Assembly (NCBI RefSeq): GCF_016545825.1
Contig: NC_052614.1
Location: 11,426,559-11,490,558, forward strand
Source: Eucalyptus grandis
Taxonomy: Eukaryota > Streptophyta > Magnoliopsida > Myrtales > Myrtaceae
Reading direction: 5' to 3'
DNA length: 64,000 nucleotides
Part shown: positions 25,975-37,460 of the stretch, in pieces
How positions within the stretch are numbered: the stretch's first letter is position 1
Layout: each line of letters opens with the position of its first letter
The notes under the pieces: generated by a model
What the model saw: the letters and a program-made list of their open reading frames with translations, nothing else
Databases searched by the model: none
What the model was told of the DNA's origin: nothing
Position numbers and translations under genes: made by a program

Positions 25975-26545
25975 TGATAACGTTTATTTTCGGGAACAAT
26001 TTCTGTTTAGAAATAATTTTTTTTTTCACCGGACAAGTTTTTGAGTAAAATAATACATTTGATAACTGCACAAAATTTTTATTTCTAAAATAGAAATGCA
26101 TTTGGCATTACCTCCCAATTTTTTGGGCTTGCGAAATATGATCGATTCATAGGACTAAGACGTGACGTAGAATTTCTTTTAACATTTTAATGATTTTATT
26201 AAAAAAAATTCTTCTTCTTTCTCTAGCTGGTCGTTAGCCTTGGTTATGGCCGACTATTGATCGGCCAAACGAGAGCCGGCAAGGTCGCCTCGAGTCTTGC
26301 CGTGGCTAGGCGAGGCTATATCGATCTCATGGCGACTGCATGAGGCTTGGGGTGACCTGATTTGGCTAGTCGTCAGTCGGTTAGGGGAAGAAGAGGAGAA
26401 AGAGAAAAAGAAAGAAAAGAAAAGAGAAATTTTTTTGGATTTCATTATCGAACTGTTCTTGAGAATAAGGAAGTAATTTTTCCTTTTCTTGATTCTATTT
26501 TAAATATATTTTCAAAAATAAAAATATAAACAAACGAATTTCTAT
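25975..26545. mobile_element. Foldback element with AT-rich arms and GC-rich core (family 1, copy a)
   Basis: AT-rich arms with related words ('CATTTGATAAC', 'TTTCTAAAATAGAAATGCATTTGGCATTA' in shorter pieces) surround a GC-rich core at about 26230-26400 of GGC/TCGCC type. The same arm words occur at 36810-37457 and 43440-43862. Exact ends and a target-site duplication were not resolved for this copy. Confidence 0.45.
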
Positions 26546-26699
26546 TATATTTTTAATATGAAAAAAGAAGAAGATGAATGCCGATAGTCTCACATTTCAG
26601 TAAACTCCTTTAGGCTAAAGGCTTTTGCATTTTCTCAATGTTTTTCTCCAAAAGTTGAACCAAAGGCACCCATAAAAATCCAAAAAGTTGATCAACGTT

Positions 26700-26885
26700 C
26701 AACATTGTAGGGCTTCCGATTATTCATCCCCCCGAATTTCCCCGAAAGCGCGTGTAGATGGTTTTCATGGTTTTTGAAGGGTCAACATCTCACGCGGTGA
26801 TATACCTATCTCAATAGGTGATACGAGGTTACAAGCACATAGATCGTAATTAGGGCGAGACAAGAGACTAGTATATATCGTGAAA
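26700..26885. repeat. Dispersed repeat shared with 28945-29110
   Basis: The words 'GAATTTCC.CGAA', 'AGGTGAT..GAG.T.ACAAGCACATA' and 'GGCGAGAC.AGAGAC' appear in the same order here and at 28945-29110. This is an old duplicated or dispersed non-coding repeat, probably part of a retroelement. Confidence 0.5.
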
Positions 26886-26906
26886 ATTTAGTGTTAATTT
26901 AATATA

Positions 26907-27310
26907 GGATTAATATCATGAAAAATATTAAATGAATATATTTGTGACAAATTTACTTTAAATTAATTTTTTAACCACAAAAAATCTCAAACTAGTATAT
27001 TTAAGATAATTTGCTCCAAACTATTATTTTAAACGCAAAAAACCATAAATTGATACATTTATAATAAATTTATCATTCGTTAATTTCTATTAAATTGAAT
27101 TAATATCAAGAAAAAATCATAAACGAGTATACTTGTGACAAACGAAAGATAAATCCCAAAATGATACACCCGTCAATTATCACATGTTATCTAACTTTAG
27201 TAATTTGACTTTAAAATTTAATGAACTTAACAAAGGTTAAATTTGTTAGTTTACGATTTTCTAAATTTATCATAATTGTATCGGTTTGAGGATTTTTGTG
27301 ATATTGACCC
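26907..27310. mobile_element. GGTTAATA-type MITE
   Basis: The left end GGATTAATATCATGAAAAA is matched in inverted orientation by the right end (reverse complement GGGTCAATATCACAAAAATC). Inside are repeated 'CACAAAA..C..AAACT.GTA..' words. It is AT-rich, about 400 bases and non-coding. The same architecture is seen at 31464-31925. Confidence 0.6.
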
Positions 27311-27849
27311 TTCAATTTGTAAGTGATGCCCCAGTCAAAACCAATAAGACATAATTATCATGTGGAAATTTGTGTTTTTCAGTTGGTTTGGTGTAGGGTT
27401 CTCTAACAGTGATGTGGAAATTCACTTGGATGTATATTATACTTTACAATTTTTTTGTGACTCTAAATTATTACGAATGATCTGGTAGTATATGTTGTAA
27501 TGGTTACAACATGTGACTATTCTTCCTTTTCCCTTATTGAAATTAATTAAAAAAAAGTGATCCAAGAGAGGTCACGATCCATAAATGTGAACACAAAGAT
27601 ATTCGCTACATGCGGTTACATAGGTTTGAGGACAGTTGAAATTGTATAGGCAAGATTGGCCACCACCTAATAAAGTTCGTCTTTCGACCAAAATAAATAA
27701 ATAAACAAATTCTGTCAAATTTCCATCTTCCCTACTTTCTTCTCCCCCGCTTGCTCTGCTTGGGGAATTATCATTGGCTCTTTGACTCTTCCCCTCTTTC
27801 ATCCGTCCAGTGACATGAGACATTAGTGGAAATGGAAAAGAACAAAAAG
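27311..27849. other. Intergenic DNA, no gene recognised
   Basis: AT-rich sequence between the MITE and the truncated receptor kinase copy. A minus-strand 124-codon frame (27572-27946) overlaps the duplicated promoter and is not recognised. Confidence 0.4.
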
Positions 27850-28281
27850 GAACAAATGCATCCACACCCATAATCTTAGGAGTTAGGACCCACCGAATTT
27901 TAGCACTTTCAAACGAGGTTAAAAAATCGGTAGTTCTGGCGAGCAATACACAAGCAAACCAACACGTTTTGCTTCATGTTTTGAGCTCATAGATATCTAG
28001 CTCCAACACCGGAGAGTCTCTCTAACCAGAAAAAGGACTCTGAACCACCTCCAATTATGCCGAGACTAACCTCATCACCTCCTCATATTCACTTCTTCTT
28101 CTACATCCCGTGCCTCGTCTTCCTCTGCTCCCTCTCCCATGTTGCAGAGTCTCAAATCCAAGATCAAGAACAGCAAGTTCTCTTGAAGCTGAGGTAATCC
28201 TGGCAGGACCCATCTTCCCTCGACCATTGGGTCACCTCCAATTCATCCTCCCACTGCACATGGCCTGAGATCACCTGCCAA
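27850..28281 (+). pseudogene. Truncated inverted copy of the receptor kinase 5' end
   Basis: From about 27850 the sequence aligns with the upstream region of the kinase gene at 22205-25392, in the opposite orientation. The ATG at 28057-28059 opens a frame matching the kinase signal peptide and N-terminus, including ESQIQDQEQQVLLKLR. The Gln codon CAG after this becomes TAA at 28195-28197. Homology continues past the stop through SWQDPSSLDHW to the LRR N-cap CTWPEITCQ and ends abruptly at about 28281, where an unrelated repeat begins. The LRR, transmembrane and kinase regions are absent, so it is non-functional. It shows the locus once had a head-to-head duplicate. Confidence 0.9.
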
Positions 28282-28480
28282 ACTCATACCTCTCGCGACA
28301 TTAGGGTATTCACAATAATTTTGTAATAAGGAGTCGCCACCAGCTTATTGGGATAGGCTAGAAACCAAATAAGATATGAGAGTGTACCTCCCTTCCTACA
28401 CAACCAAAAAATTTAGGATCGGAGACTTGATTACACTGATTAACCAATTAGTATCCTTTAGGTACCTAATCTTGTTCATA
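28282..28480 (-). repeat. LTR-like repeat, copy 2 (fragment)
   Basis: Immediately after the kinase fragment, 'ACCTCTCGCGACATT' and 'AAGGAGTCGCCACCAGC' match the order of words in LTR-like copy 1 (12785-13120) and, reversed, copy 3 (about 56120-56545). Its junction coincides with the end of kinase homology, so insertion or recombination at this repeat probably truncated the duplicate. Confidence 0.55.
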
Positions 28481-29467
28481 TTAAGAGAGATTTTTTTGTT
28501 AGGCAATTTAGATTGATTTTATGCCTATTCACTAATATGTGAGGTGATCATGTAAGTGCGTAATTATCAACATAATAATCGCCACCAAAGAACGTATTAA
28601 ATAGATTGCATGGAAATGAAGACCTAACACTAAGGACGTAACTACGATTTTATCCCCAAATTTTTTTTGAAGTACCCACTCATCTGTCTTCAATTTAAAA
28701 TCCTAAGAGTAGGGCGATGAATGATTATGTTTAAATCAATCCCAATTGGTTGATTATCTAGAAAGAACACATCCTACAAAGCACGGTTGAAAGCTACATC
28801 TAATTCAAAGCGCGTGACAAGCGAAATCAAACCGATATCATCTTTTGATTCGTCCTTGCTTTTCTTTACATGCTTCAGTCTTTTTCCCCAACCAATCCAG
28901 AGTAGTGTCCCCGGTCAAAGTTCCGACATTGGGTTGTCTTCTACTTCTTCCCCTGAATTTCCTCGAAGGTGTGGGTAAATCCCCAACTCCCTATTTTCGA
29001 CCCTGTTCGCGAGGCCAACAACACACGCCGTGGAATACCGACCTCTAAAGGTGATCGAGTTCACAAGCACATAATGATAATGGCGAGACGAGAGACCAGA
29101 GTTTACCAGGGAAGATATTGCCTCGACTTAATTTCTAAGCAAAGTCATGGACGAAATTAATCACAATACAATTATTGTATGGAAACTCGTGCAGTGTGGG
29201 GCTTACACGATTTTTCTTAGGCGTTTTAGGAAATCTACATGTCCGACAATATTGTGTAAATTCAACTGGGCGATACTCATTGAACTCTTCAATTTGTTTA
29301 TGACTTGAAGTAACTATTATTGATCCAAGCAAGACACGTTTATCAAAAGGAATGGCATGATGCAGCACATCCAGCACGATCTTGCATCGGGTTTCAATAG
29401 GACCATCAATCGCAAACGGGCCTTAGCACTGCTAGAACTAATAACGAGGATTGGTTTAGTTTAATCA
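28481..29467. other. Repeat-derived intergenic DNA
   Basis: 28945-29110 is the second copy of the repeat at 26700-26885. A minus-strand frame at 29135-29377 (80 codons) is not recognised. The rest shows no gene. Confidence 0.4.
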
Positions 29468-30598
29468 TGTGGGATGATAACTCTATAAAAATAGAGTTAT
29501 TTTACCAATTTTGGCCAATAAATAATGCATTATTTGTGAGAAATTTTTTTAGATTTCTTTCTATCTATTCAAATTTTTCGTTGTTTATGCAGCATAATAT
29601 GAAGAGAATAAGGGAAAAATGGCAAAAAGAATGAAAGGAATATACCAACCATAGTAGCATTGGAAGGAATCAAGACTTTGATTTATTTCTTAATTTTACG
29701 CGAAAAATAAGCAATTGCCTTGTGTTTGGAGCCTTAAATTTATCTTATAAATATTATAACATTGAGAGGTTGGGGGATAGTTAAGTTTTTATTTTTAAAC
29801 CGTTTTTTTATTTTTGGGGGTTTTTCTAAGTATTTTGAAGAGAAGACAAAAAATGATGACATAATTCTTGTTCTTTGATTCAAGATGTTGATTTAATTTA
29901 TATTATCGTTTCTTCTTCTATTATGTTCATGATTATAATGATATGAATATCATGCTTTTTATGTTTTGTAGGTGATTTCATTCATGTATATTATATATTA
30001 ATGTGCTTAGTGCTTTTAAGTGACTAGCCACCATTTGAATGATTTGATGTGCATATTTGAGACTAAGAAGTGATAATATGCAATTACTCCTTATAATATA
30101 TAACCATAAATTAAATATGGATAGAAGTATATCATATTATTTGTGTGACTTTCGATGATAAGGTGATCTAAAAGGTTCATTGTAGATCGGGAATGTTTAT
30201 TTAAATGCACATAGAGATATGGTGGATCAATAAACTGAGTAGGTTTGCTATACCCAAATAGAGGATAATAAATAAATTAGGAAATTTCGCAATCACATGT
30301 TTGATATCGTTCTTGTATATATAATGATATGAAATTCATATATAGTGGTTAGATGAAATCGGATGCTCTAACATATTTATTTTATTGATATATTGCATTT
30401 AGTTCTGAAATTTTTCTTCTAAAATTGTCGATTTTATTTATTCTCAACTTTATTTTAATATGTTAGATAAATTTTAGAATTAGTCCACTTTTAATATTTA
30501 ACTAGTTTATTAATCATTAATCTCTGTGGGACGATATTTTTTCTCATCATTATATTACTTGTTCAATATGTTCATTTGCTTTTATAATTTTACGACCA
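29468..30598 (+). repeat. 5' LTR of a Ty3/gypsy-type element
   Basis: The right end is placed at the CA just before the primer-binding site at 30601. The left end, TGTGGGATGATAACTC, is an estimate. The block from 29690 to 30598 can be aligned with three separated segments between 31360 and 33740, which identifies those as the other LTR. Confidence 0.7.
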
Positions 30599-30600
30599 AA

Positions 30601-30625
30601 TTTTTGGCGCTATTACCGAGGATTG
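30601..30625 (+). other. Primer-binding site of the gypsy-type element
   Basis: TTTTTGGCGCTATTACCGAG resembles the Asp-tRNA-type primer site found in several plant Ty3/gypsy elements (usual core TGGCGCCGTTGCC), with a few substitutions. Its position right after the LTR supports both assignments. Confidence 0.65.
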
Positions 30626-30812
30626 TTTGTTTAATACCAATTAATATCGATCTTGGATGATACAAGGTTTAATCTAGCTTTCATTTTTATTTTCTTCAGA
30701 GTGTACACGGTGTATGACACGTAGTCAACAAGGGAAACTTACTAAGTTAGATCTAGAAATCGAACGTACATTTAAAATGTGACTATGAGAACAAAGAAAT
30801 TACACTAAAAAG

Positions 30813-31350
30813 ATGGAGCAAGTTCGTGAGTATGAAAATCCACATAGACTTTTGAGAGATTATGCCATGCCAATGGTTCAGGACACCACATCAATCATCA
30901 CGAGACCTGCAATTCAAGTAAACAACTTTGAGACCAAACCATTACTCATTCAGATGCTTCAACAATCGGTACAATTTAATGAGCTACCAAGCAATGATCC
31001 AAACACTCACATCGATACTTTTATTGAAATCTGTGACACAATTAAATATAATTGAATTACAAATGATGCTATTAGATTAAGATTATTTCCAATTTTCATT
31101 AGAGACAAAGTTAAGGTTTGGCTCTCTTCTCTACCTGCAGGATCAACCATGGCATGGAATGATAGGGCCTAAAAATTTCTCAGTAAGTTCTTTCCACTTG
31201 CAAAATCTACAAAAATGCATAGCGATATTACTAATTTTATACATATGGATAATGAATCATGTTATGAAGCACAAGAATGATTTAAGGAGTTTATTAATAG
31301 ATACCCGCATCATGGAATGACTCAAGGAGTTTCTTAGGAGATACCCACAT
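30813..31350 (+). pseudogene. Ty3/gypsy GAG remnant
   Basis: The open piece 30813-31055 and its continuation after a stop carry retrotransposon GAG signatures: 'HIDTFIEICDTIKYN', then 'IRLRLFPIFIRDKVKVWLSS' and 'KFLSKFFPLAKS' in the same frame. Stops at 31053-31055 and further on break it. A tandem duplication of about 40 bases (the 'AAGGAGTTT..TA.ATACCC.CATCATGG' unit) occurs at about 31280-31355, right where GAG joins LTR sequence. Protease, RT, RNase H and integrase are absent, so the element is internally deleted. Confidence 0.8.
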
Positions 31351-31463
31351 CATGGAAGGAATTGGTATTGTGATTCATAATTGCCTTGTGTTTGGAGCCT
31401 TTGATTTATCTTATAAATAGAATAACATTGAGAGCTCGGGGAAAAGCTAGGTTTTTATTTTGT

Positions 31464-31925
31464 GTTAATACCACAAAAAGAAAATCTTAAACTGGTACAT
31501 CTATGATAAATTTACCTAAAATTAATTTTCTGACCACAAAAAAGCCAAACTGGTACACTTGTAATAAATTTATCATATATTAGTTTCTGTTAAATTTTAC
31601 TGTCAAATTACTGAGTTGGATTACACGTGATATTTGACTAACATATCATTTTGGGATTTTACTTTGCATTTGTCACAGTTATATCAGTTTTGTTATCCAG
31701 TTTGGGATTTATAGCGGTCAAAAAATTAACTTTGGCTGAATTTATCATAAGTGTACAAATTTGGAGTTTTTTGTGGTCATCTATGGTAAATTTATCACAA
31801 TTGTACTAGTTTAGGGTTTTTTTTTTTTTTTTTTTTGGTGATCATTTGAGTTAAATTTATTATAGATGTACTAGTTTTGGGTTTTTCATGATATTAACCA
31901 TTTTTATTTTTAGATCTTTTTTTTT
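31464..31925. mobile_element. GGTTAATA-type MITE nested in the gypsy LTR
   Basis: The left arm GTTAATACCACAAAAAG..AAACTGGTACATCTATGATAAATTTA is matched by an inverted right arm whose complement reads GGTTAATATCATGAAAAACC..AAACTAGTACATCTATAATAAATTTA. Arms are about 50 bases and the element about 460. Flanking TTTTTATTTT words on both sides may be the target-site duplication, but they are too simple to be sure. Confidence 0.75.
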
Positions 31926-32019
31926 TTTCATTATTTAGGGAGTTTTTCAAGTATTTTGGAGAGAATACGAAGTTGTGATAGAATTCTTGTTTTCTTATTC
32001 AAGATGTTGGGTTTAATTT

Positions 32020-33028
<1,009 letters not shown>

Positions 33029-33740
33029 TTATATTCTTGTTTCTTCTTTTATTATGTTCTAATTTTCTTTTGATAGGGCAAAGATATAATTTGACCATGA
33101 TGATATGAATTTCATGTTTTTTTTTTTTTTTCTGTTTTGCAAGTGATTTTATTCATATTAATTATACATTATTGTGCTTAATGATTTATGAATATTAAAT
33201 GATCTGACATATATATTTGAGACTGAGAAGTGATAATTTACAATTGCTCTTTATAATATATATAACCATGAACTAGATGTGGATAAATGCATACCATGTT
33301 ATTTGTGTGGCTTTCAATGATAAAGTGGTCCAAAAGATTCATGTAGAGATATGGTGAATTGATAAATATAGTAGGTTTGCTATACCTAGAGATAAGAAAG
33401 TAAATAGATTAGAAAATTTCATTATCATATGTTTGATATTGTTCTTGTATGCATAATAATATGAAAATTTAAAATTTAATGGTTATGGTGAAATCGAATG
33501 CTCTAACATATTTATTTGATTTATTTACTACATTTAGTTCTGAATTTTTTTCTAAGATTTTTAATTTTAATTTATTCTCAATTTTATTTTGATCTATTAG
33601 ATAAAATTTATAATTAGTCAATTTTAAAAATTTAATTGGTTTATTAATCATCAACTTTTGTGGGACGATATTCTTTCTCATTATCATATTACTTGTTCGA
33701 CATGTTCATTTGCTTTTAGAATTTTACGAACATGTGACTC

Positions 33741-33979
33741 TATGTAACTGAGTTTTTATCTTCCTTACTCCTGTTGAAGGCTCGACCTGTCAATTGTTGG
33801 ATCATGCTACGGAAAATTTGCGCATTTACTTAGCTCCACCAAAGGAATCAATTCGCAGTCATTCAGGTTTTTTTCTTGCTAACCTCGGAACTAGGAATCA
33901 AAAGAAATGTGTGACGGTTCGACAACTACAAACATTATCCGGTAGTCTAAGCAACACGTACTAATTTTCACTGAAGACT
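33741..33979. other. Intergenic DNA, nothing recognised
   Basis: Short flank beyond the gypsy LTR with no gene or repeat I can define. Confidence 0.4.
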
Positions 33980-34045
33980 AAACAACGAAGACTTACCATC
34001 GTATCAAAAAAAAAAAAAAAAAAAAAAAAAAAACAACGAAGACTT
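33980..34045 (+). mobile_element. Tiny retroposon insertion: 11 bases plus A25 with 15-bp duplication
   Basis: AAACAACGAAGACTT occurs at 33980-33994 and again, perfectly, at 34031-34045. Between them are ACCATCGTATC and 25 A residues. This is the signature of a LINE-machinery insertion (target-primed reverse transcription) that aborted almost immediately, leaving only the tail and 11 bases of its template. Confidence 0.75.
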
Positions 34046-34536
34046 TTTCTCTCTCTCTCTCTCGTTTGCTTGATTGTATATAATAGTCAAAACATAAATG
34101 AGTAAAAAAATATGTTATGCGATCACTCGAAACAAACGGACTTAATAAACACCCCTTGACTCAATCACATCTTCTTCTTTTTTGGGCTCAACATTCCTTT
34201 TTGGCTCTTCCAATTTCCTTATATATGGAATATTATTAGATAGTCTTGCTCGGCTGCAATTCTGAAAGAAAGCTACTTGAGTTGGCGACGGAATTAGAAT
34301 CTCCACACCACGGAAAGTATTAACATCCTAGGATGAATTTCAAAGCAATTCTTAAGAATCTCTAATTTCAATCAATTTCAATGCAAGACCTAATCAAAAG
34401 AGTATCCTTATGTAATTATCTCACCTTCTTTTCAGTCAGTCAAAGTTCAATATCGTTCACCTTACTTTAAGAGCGCCCAGTTGTGTAGGGCCAGGAATCT
34501 TTTTTTTTTTATGCGGTCAACAAGCACTTGTTGTTG
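34046..34536. other. Intergenic DNA, nothing recognised
   Basis: It begins with a short CT run and is otherwise AT-rich with no gene seen. Confidence 0.4.
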
Positions 34537-34866
34537 GGATCAGATTCATGCATTTGCCCCAATTCTTTCATACATGTAAATGCTGATGGCTAAACTTTGC
34601 TACAAAGAGTCATGTCTGGGTGATTAAAATACCGAACCCAATACCTTTACCCAGAGAGAATGCCAAGTTTAAGCCCATCATGTATAAATGCCGATACCAT
34701 CAATAGGCATGTGTGGTTCGGATCATATTCATGTATTCACCCTAATTCTTTTATACATGTAAACGCCAATGATTGAACTTTGCCGCAAAGAGTCATGTTC
34801 GGGTGATTAAAGTACTGAGCTCGATACCTTCACCTAAGGAGAATGCCAAGTTTAAGCCTGTCAAAT
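34537..34866. repeat. Tandem duplication, ~183-bp unit
   Basis: Unit 1 begins GGATCAGATTCATG at 34537 and unit 2 GGATCATATTCATG at 34720. Both share 'TTT.ATACATGTAAA.GC', 'CAAAGAGTCATGT..GGGTGATTAAA' and end with 'GAATGCCAAGTTTAAGCC'. The copies are fairly diverged. No coding potential is seen. Confidence 0.8.
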
Positions 34867-36809
34867 AGATCCAATTAGATTCACCTTCAAAACAATGAAT
34901 TATGGGTCAATTAAAATATATTAATTGTCATACACCACATCAATTCTCAGATGTGGAATTTTTCTGACACAGCTCACAATCCTAACAATATTTATAACTT
35001 TCTTAAAGGAGTCGAAGGAATCATTTTCCACTTTCACCGGTGCTACTACTCAATAATAGATTAATTTGCGAAATTCTCAATAAAAACTATTTTATTATAT
35101 TATGATGTAAATATGAGCAGCTTAACATATTTTATTTCACATTTTTTTTAATTTTCGACTCGTTTATCTTAAATGTTAAATTAAAAAAAAAAAAATTATT
35201 TAAAAAAAAAAAAAAAGTGGAAGAAGAAGAAGTCAATAAGAACCCTCCAATGCTCACTTTAGGCTTATGATGTGCCTATGGCCCTAGGGGACACATAAGC
35301 CCCTTTGATGCCTAATGTCTTCTCTTGATTGATTAGCTTTGTCTTGTTCACCAAGGTTATCCTTTTTGGCTCATCATAACCTAAGATTCTAGAGGATACC
35401 TAAACTTACGAGTCACCAACTTATTCTCCAAGGAAAATCTCAAGCCATCATTACAAATCTTCGAGTGGACACCTAGGCTTATGAGGTGGAGATCTAATGA
35501 CTTAGTGTCATCATTTTAAGAGCTTTGCTTGTCTCCATTTCATTGGACTACATTAGCACTTAACTCATTATTAAGGAGACAACTCATTATGGATAGGTGG
35601 AACTCTAAAAGGTATGGTGGCATCTAGCTATAGATAGCCATACTAGTTTCAATGTGTCCTATTTTATTGGAAACACTTCGCTTGGATACATTGCTTAATC
35701 CCCAAAGTAAATCTTTGGTAATCATGACCATATCGTAAAGAACTAAGTGGAATGATAAGTCAACCTCCTTCATGAAGAAGCTAGGGTGTTCTAGAGTTTT
35801 TTTCTCTTTGTTCTTTTCTTCATTAAGAAGGCGGTCTAGAAAAATTTCATCGTCTAAGTTAATTCCGAATTGGAAAGGGATCATTAGGTACACCTTGGAA
35901 AATCGAATCACGTACACTGAGGTTCGGCCATCACACCCCATGCTTGCCCGAACCATTTCTTGGATAGTTGGATTTAGCCTAAAGGGCCGGTTGTCCTTCG
36001 GTCGGTTCAAGGCCAATCTAAGGCTACTCATGATCTAGCACTAAGCCAAGACACTCATGGATATTAGAATTAGTGACGGAATAGCCAAGTCTATCCCCGA
36101 GCTTATTCCGATCGACACCCAATCCATCCGTATGGCTCATGGTTGGTGTAATGCAGATCCACAATCGGACATCACCAATTCAAGATTCCTTTGATCACTA
36201 AGAATTAAATAAGGAATGATGCATTTTTGGTAGGAAGACGATCATATTTGATTGCATCGGATCGTCCGTGTATCGGTACATGGCGGCGAATCACCGCGAC
36301 CGGGCACTATGACCGATCATGACCATCTGCCGATTCAAGATCATCCATGACCACCGTCGTGATCAAAAAGTCATCTTATGAGCTGGTGATCCTGTCCTAT
36401 TAGTATGGTTAGTGGAAATTCACGGCCGACACCTTGACCACTCGTGACCAGGTTTGTCGATCGATCGATCGGCCGGTCGGCCCATGACCGATCCGTGATT
36501 CCTTGCATCCCGATCAAATTGATCAATCCATGGCCAATGGCCCATGATCAATCCTTTTTGGACCTTATGGCCGATCCTTACAAGGTCGGAATCGAGGATG
36601 TTACAAATTATGTGCTTAGCAAACTATTTATTATATATGTTAAAGCAAATGACCAATTGCCTACCGTTAGTAACTCACCTACTTTGTCAATCAACACCCC
36701 AAAGAAGAACTCACCCATCTTTTAGATCATAATTCTCATTATCATAACTTTGTTTTTCTATTGATGTAATTACATTCTAATAAGACAAAGGGAAAAATAC
36801 TTCCTTTTA
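34867..36809. other. Intergenic DNA with one unassigned frame and a GACC/GATC-rich patch
   Basis: A 135-codon minus-strand frame at 35624-36031 (starting MSSLRLALNRPKDNRPFRLN) has no recognisable domain and may be a relic of a transposon protein. At about 36290-36580, short words such as GACCGATCATGACC and a CGATCGATCGATCGGCCGG palindromic patch recur. Nothing else is recognised. Confidence 0.35.
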
Positions 36810-37457
36810 GGGCATATTTGGTAACAATTATGTTTCCGGGAATAGACCGATAAGAAATGATTCTTTTTTATTATGTTCTTAGGAACAATTTCTAAGCATT
36901 TTAATCGTTTGATAACCTGTCTAAAATTTCTGATGTTGGAATAGAATTGTGTTTGGTACCGTGTTCATTGATTCTATTCCAAATCAATTTATTTTAATTT
37001 TTAAATATTTTTTTTTTTACTTTTTCCTTTTTTTTTCTTTTTTCCTTTTTCTCCTACTCTTCTTCTTCTTCTTCTTCTTCTTCTTCTTCTTCTTCAAGTG
37101 GCCGGTGACTTCACCGAGCGTCGCGTCGGCCTCTACGAGGCCGCTCGTCGAGGCCGGGCGAGGCCCACCTCATTGAACCTCACCCTAGTTCGGTGAGCCT
37201 CCCAGCAAGCTCGCCGGACCAGCTTGCCGGCGACCAACGGATGGCAAGCGCGTGATGGCGGTAGATGAAGAGAAGAAAAGAGAAGAAGACTTGATTATTA
37301 GATTTGTTCCCGGGACAAGAATCATTTTTTATTCTTGATTCTACTCAAATCTGTTCTTGGGAACAAAAATTTTACCAAACATGATTCTCGTTTCCCAACC
37401 GGCTCCCGGAAACAAAAATCAAAATCAATTACTATTAGGAAGGTTACAAACAAGGCC
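36810..37457. mobile_element. Tourist-like inverted-repeat element with GC-rich core (family 1, copy b)
   Basis: The left end GGGCATATTTGGTAAC and the inverted right end GGCCTTGTTTGTAACC are flanked by TTA on both sides (36807-36809 and 37458-37460), the target-site duplication typical of PIF/Harbinger and its Tourist MITEs. Arms are AT-rich, with inverted words such as GTTTCCGGGA near both ends. The core at about 37095-37260 is GC-rich with GGCC/TCGCCGG words, preceded by (TTC)n at 37060-37095. The element is 648 bases with no transposase. Confidence 0.7.
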
Positions 37458-37460
37458 TTA

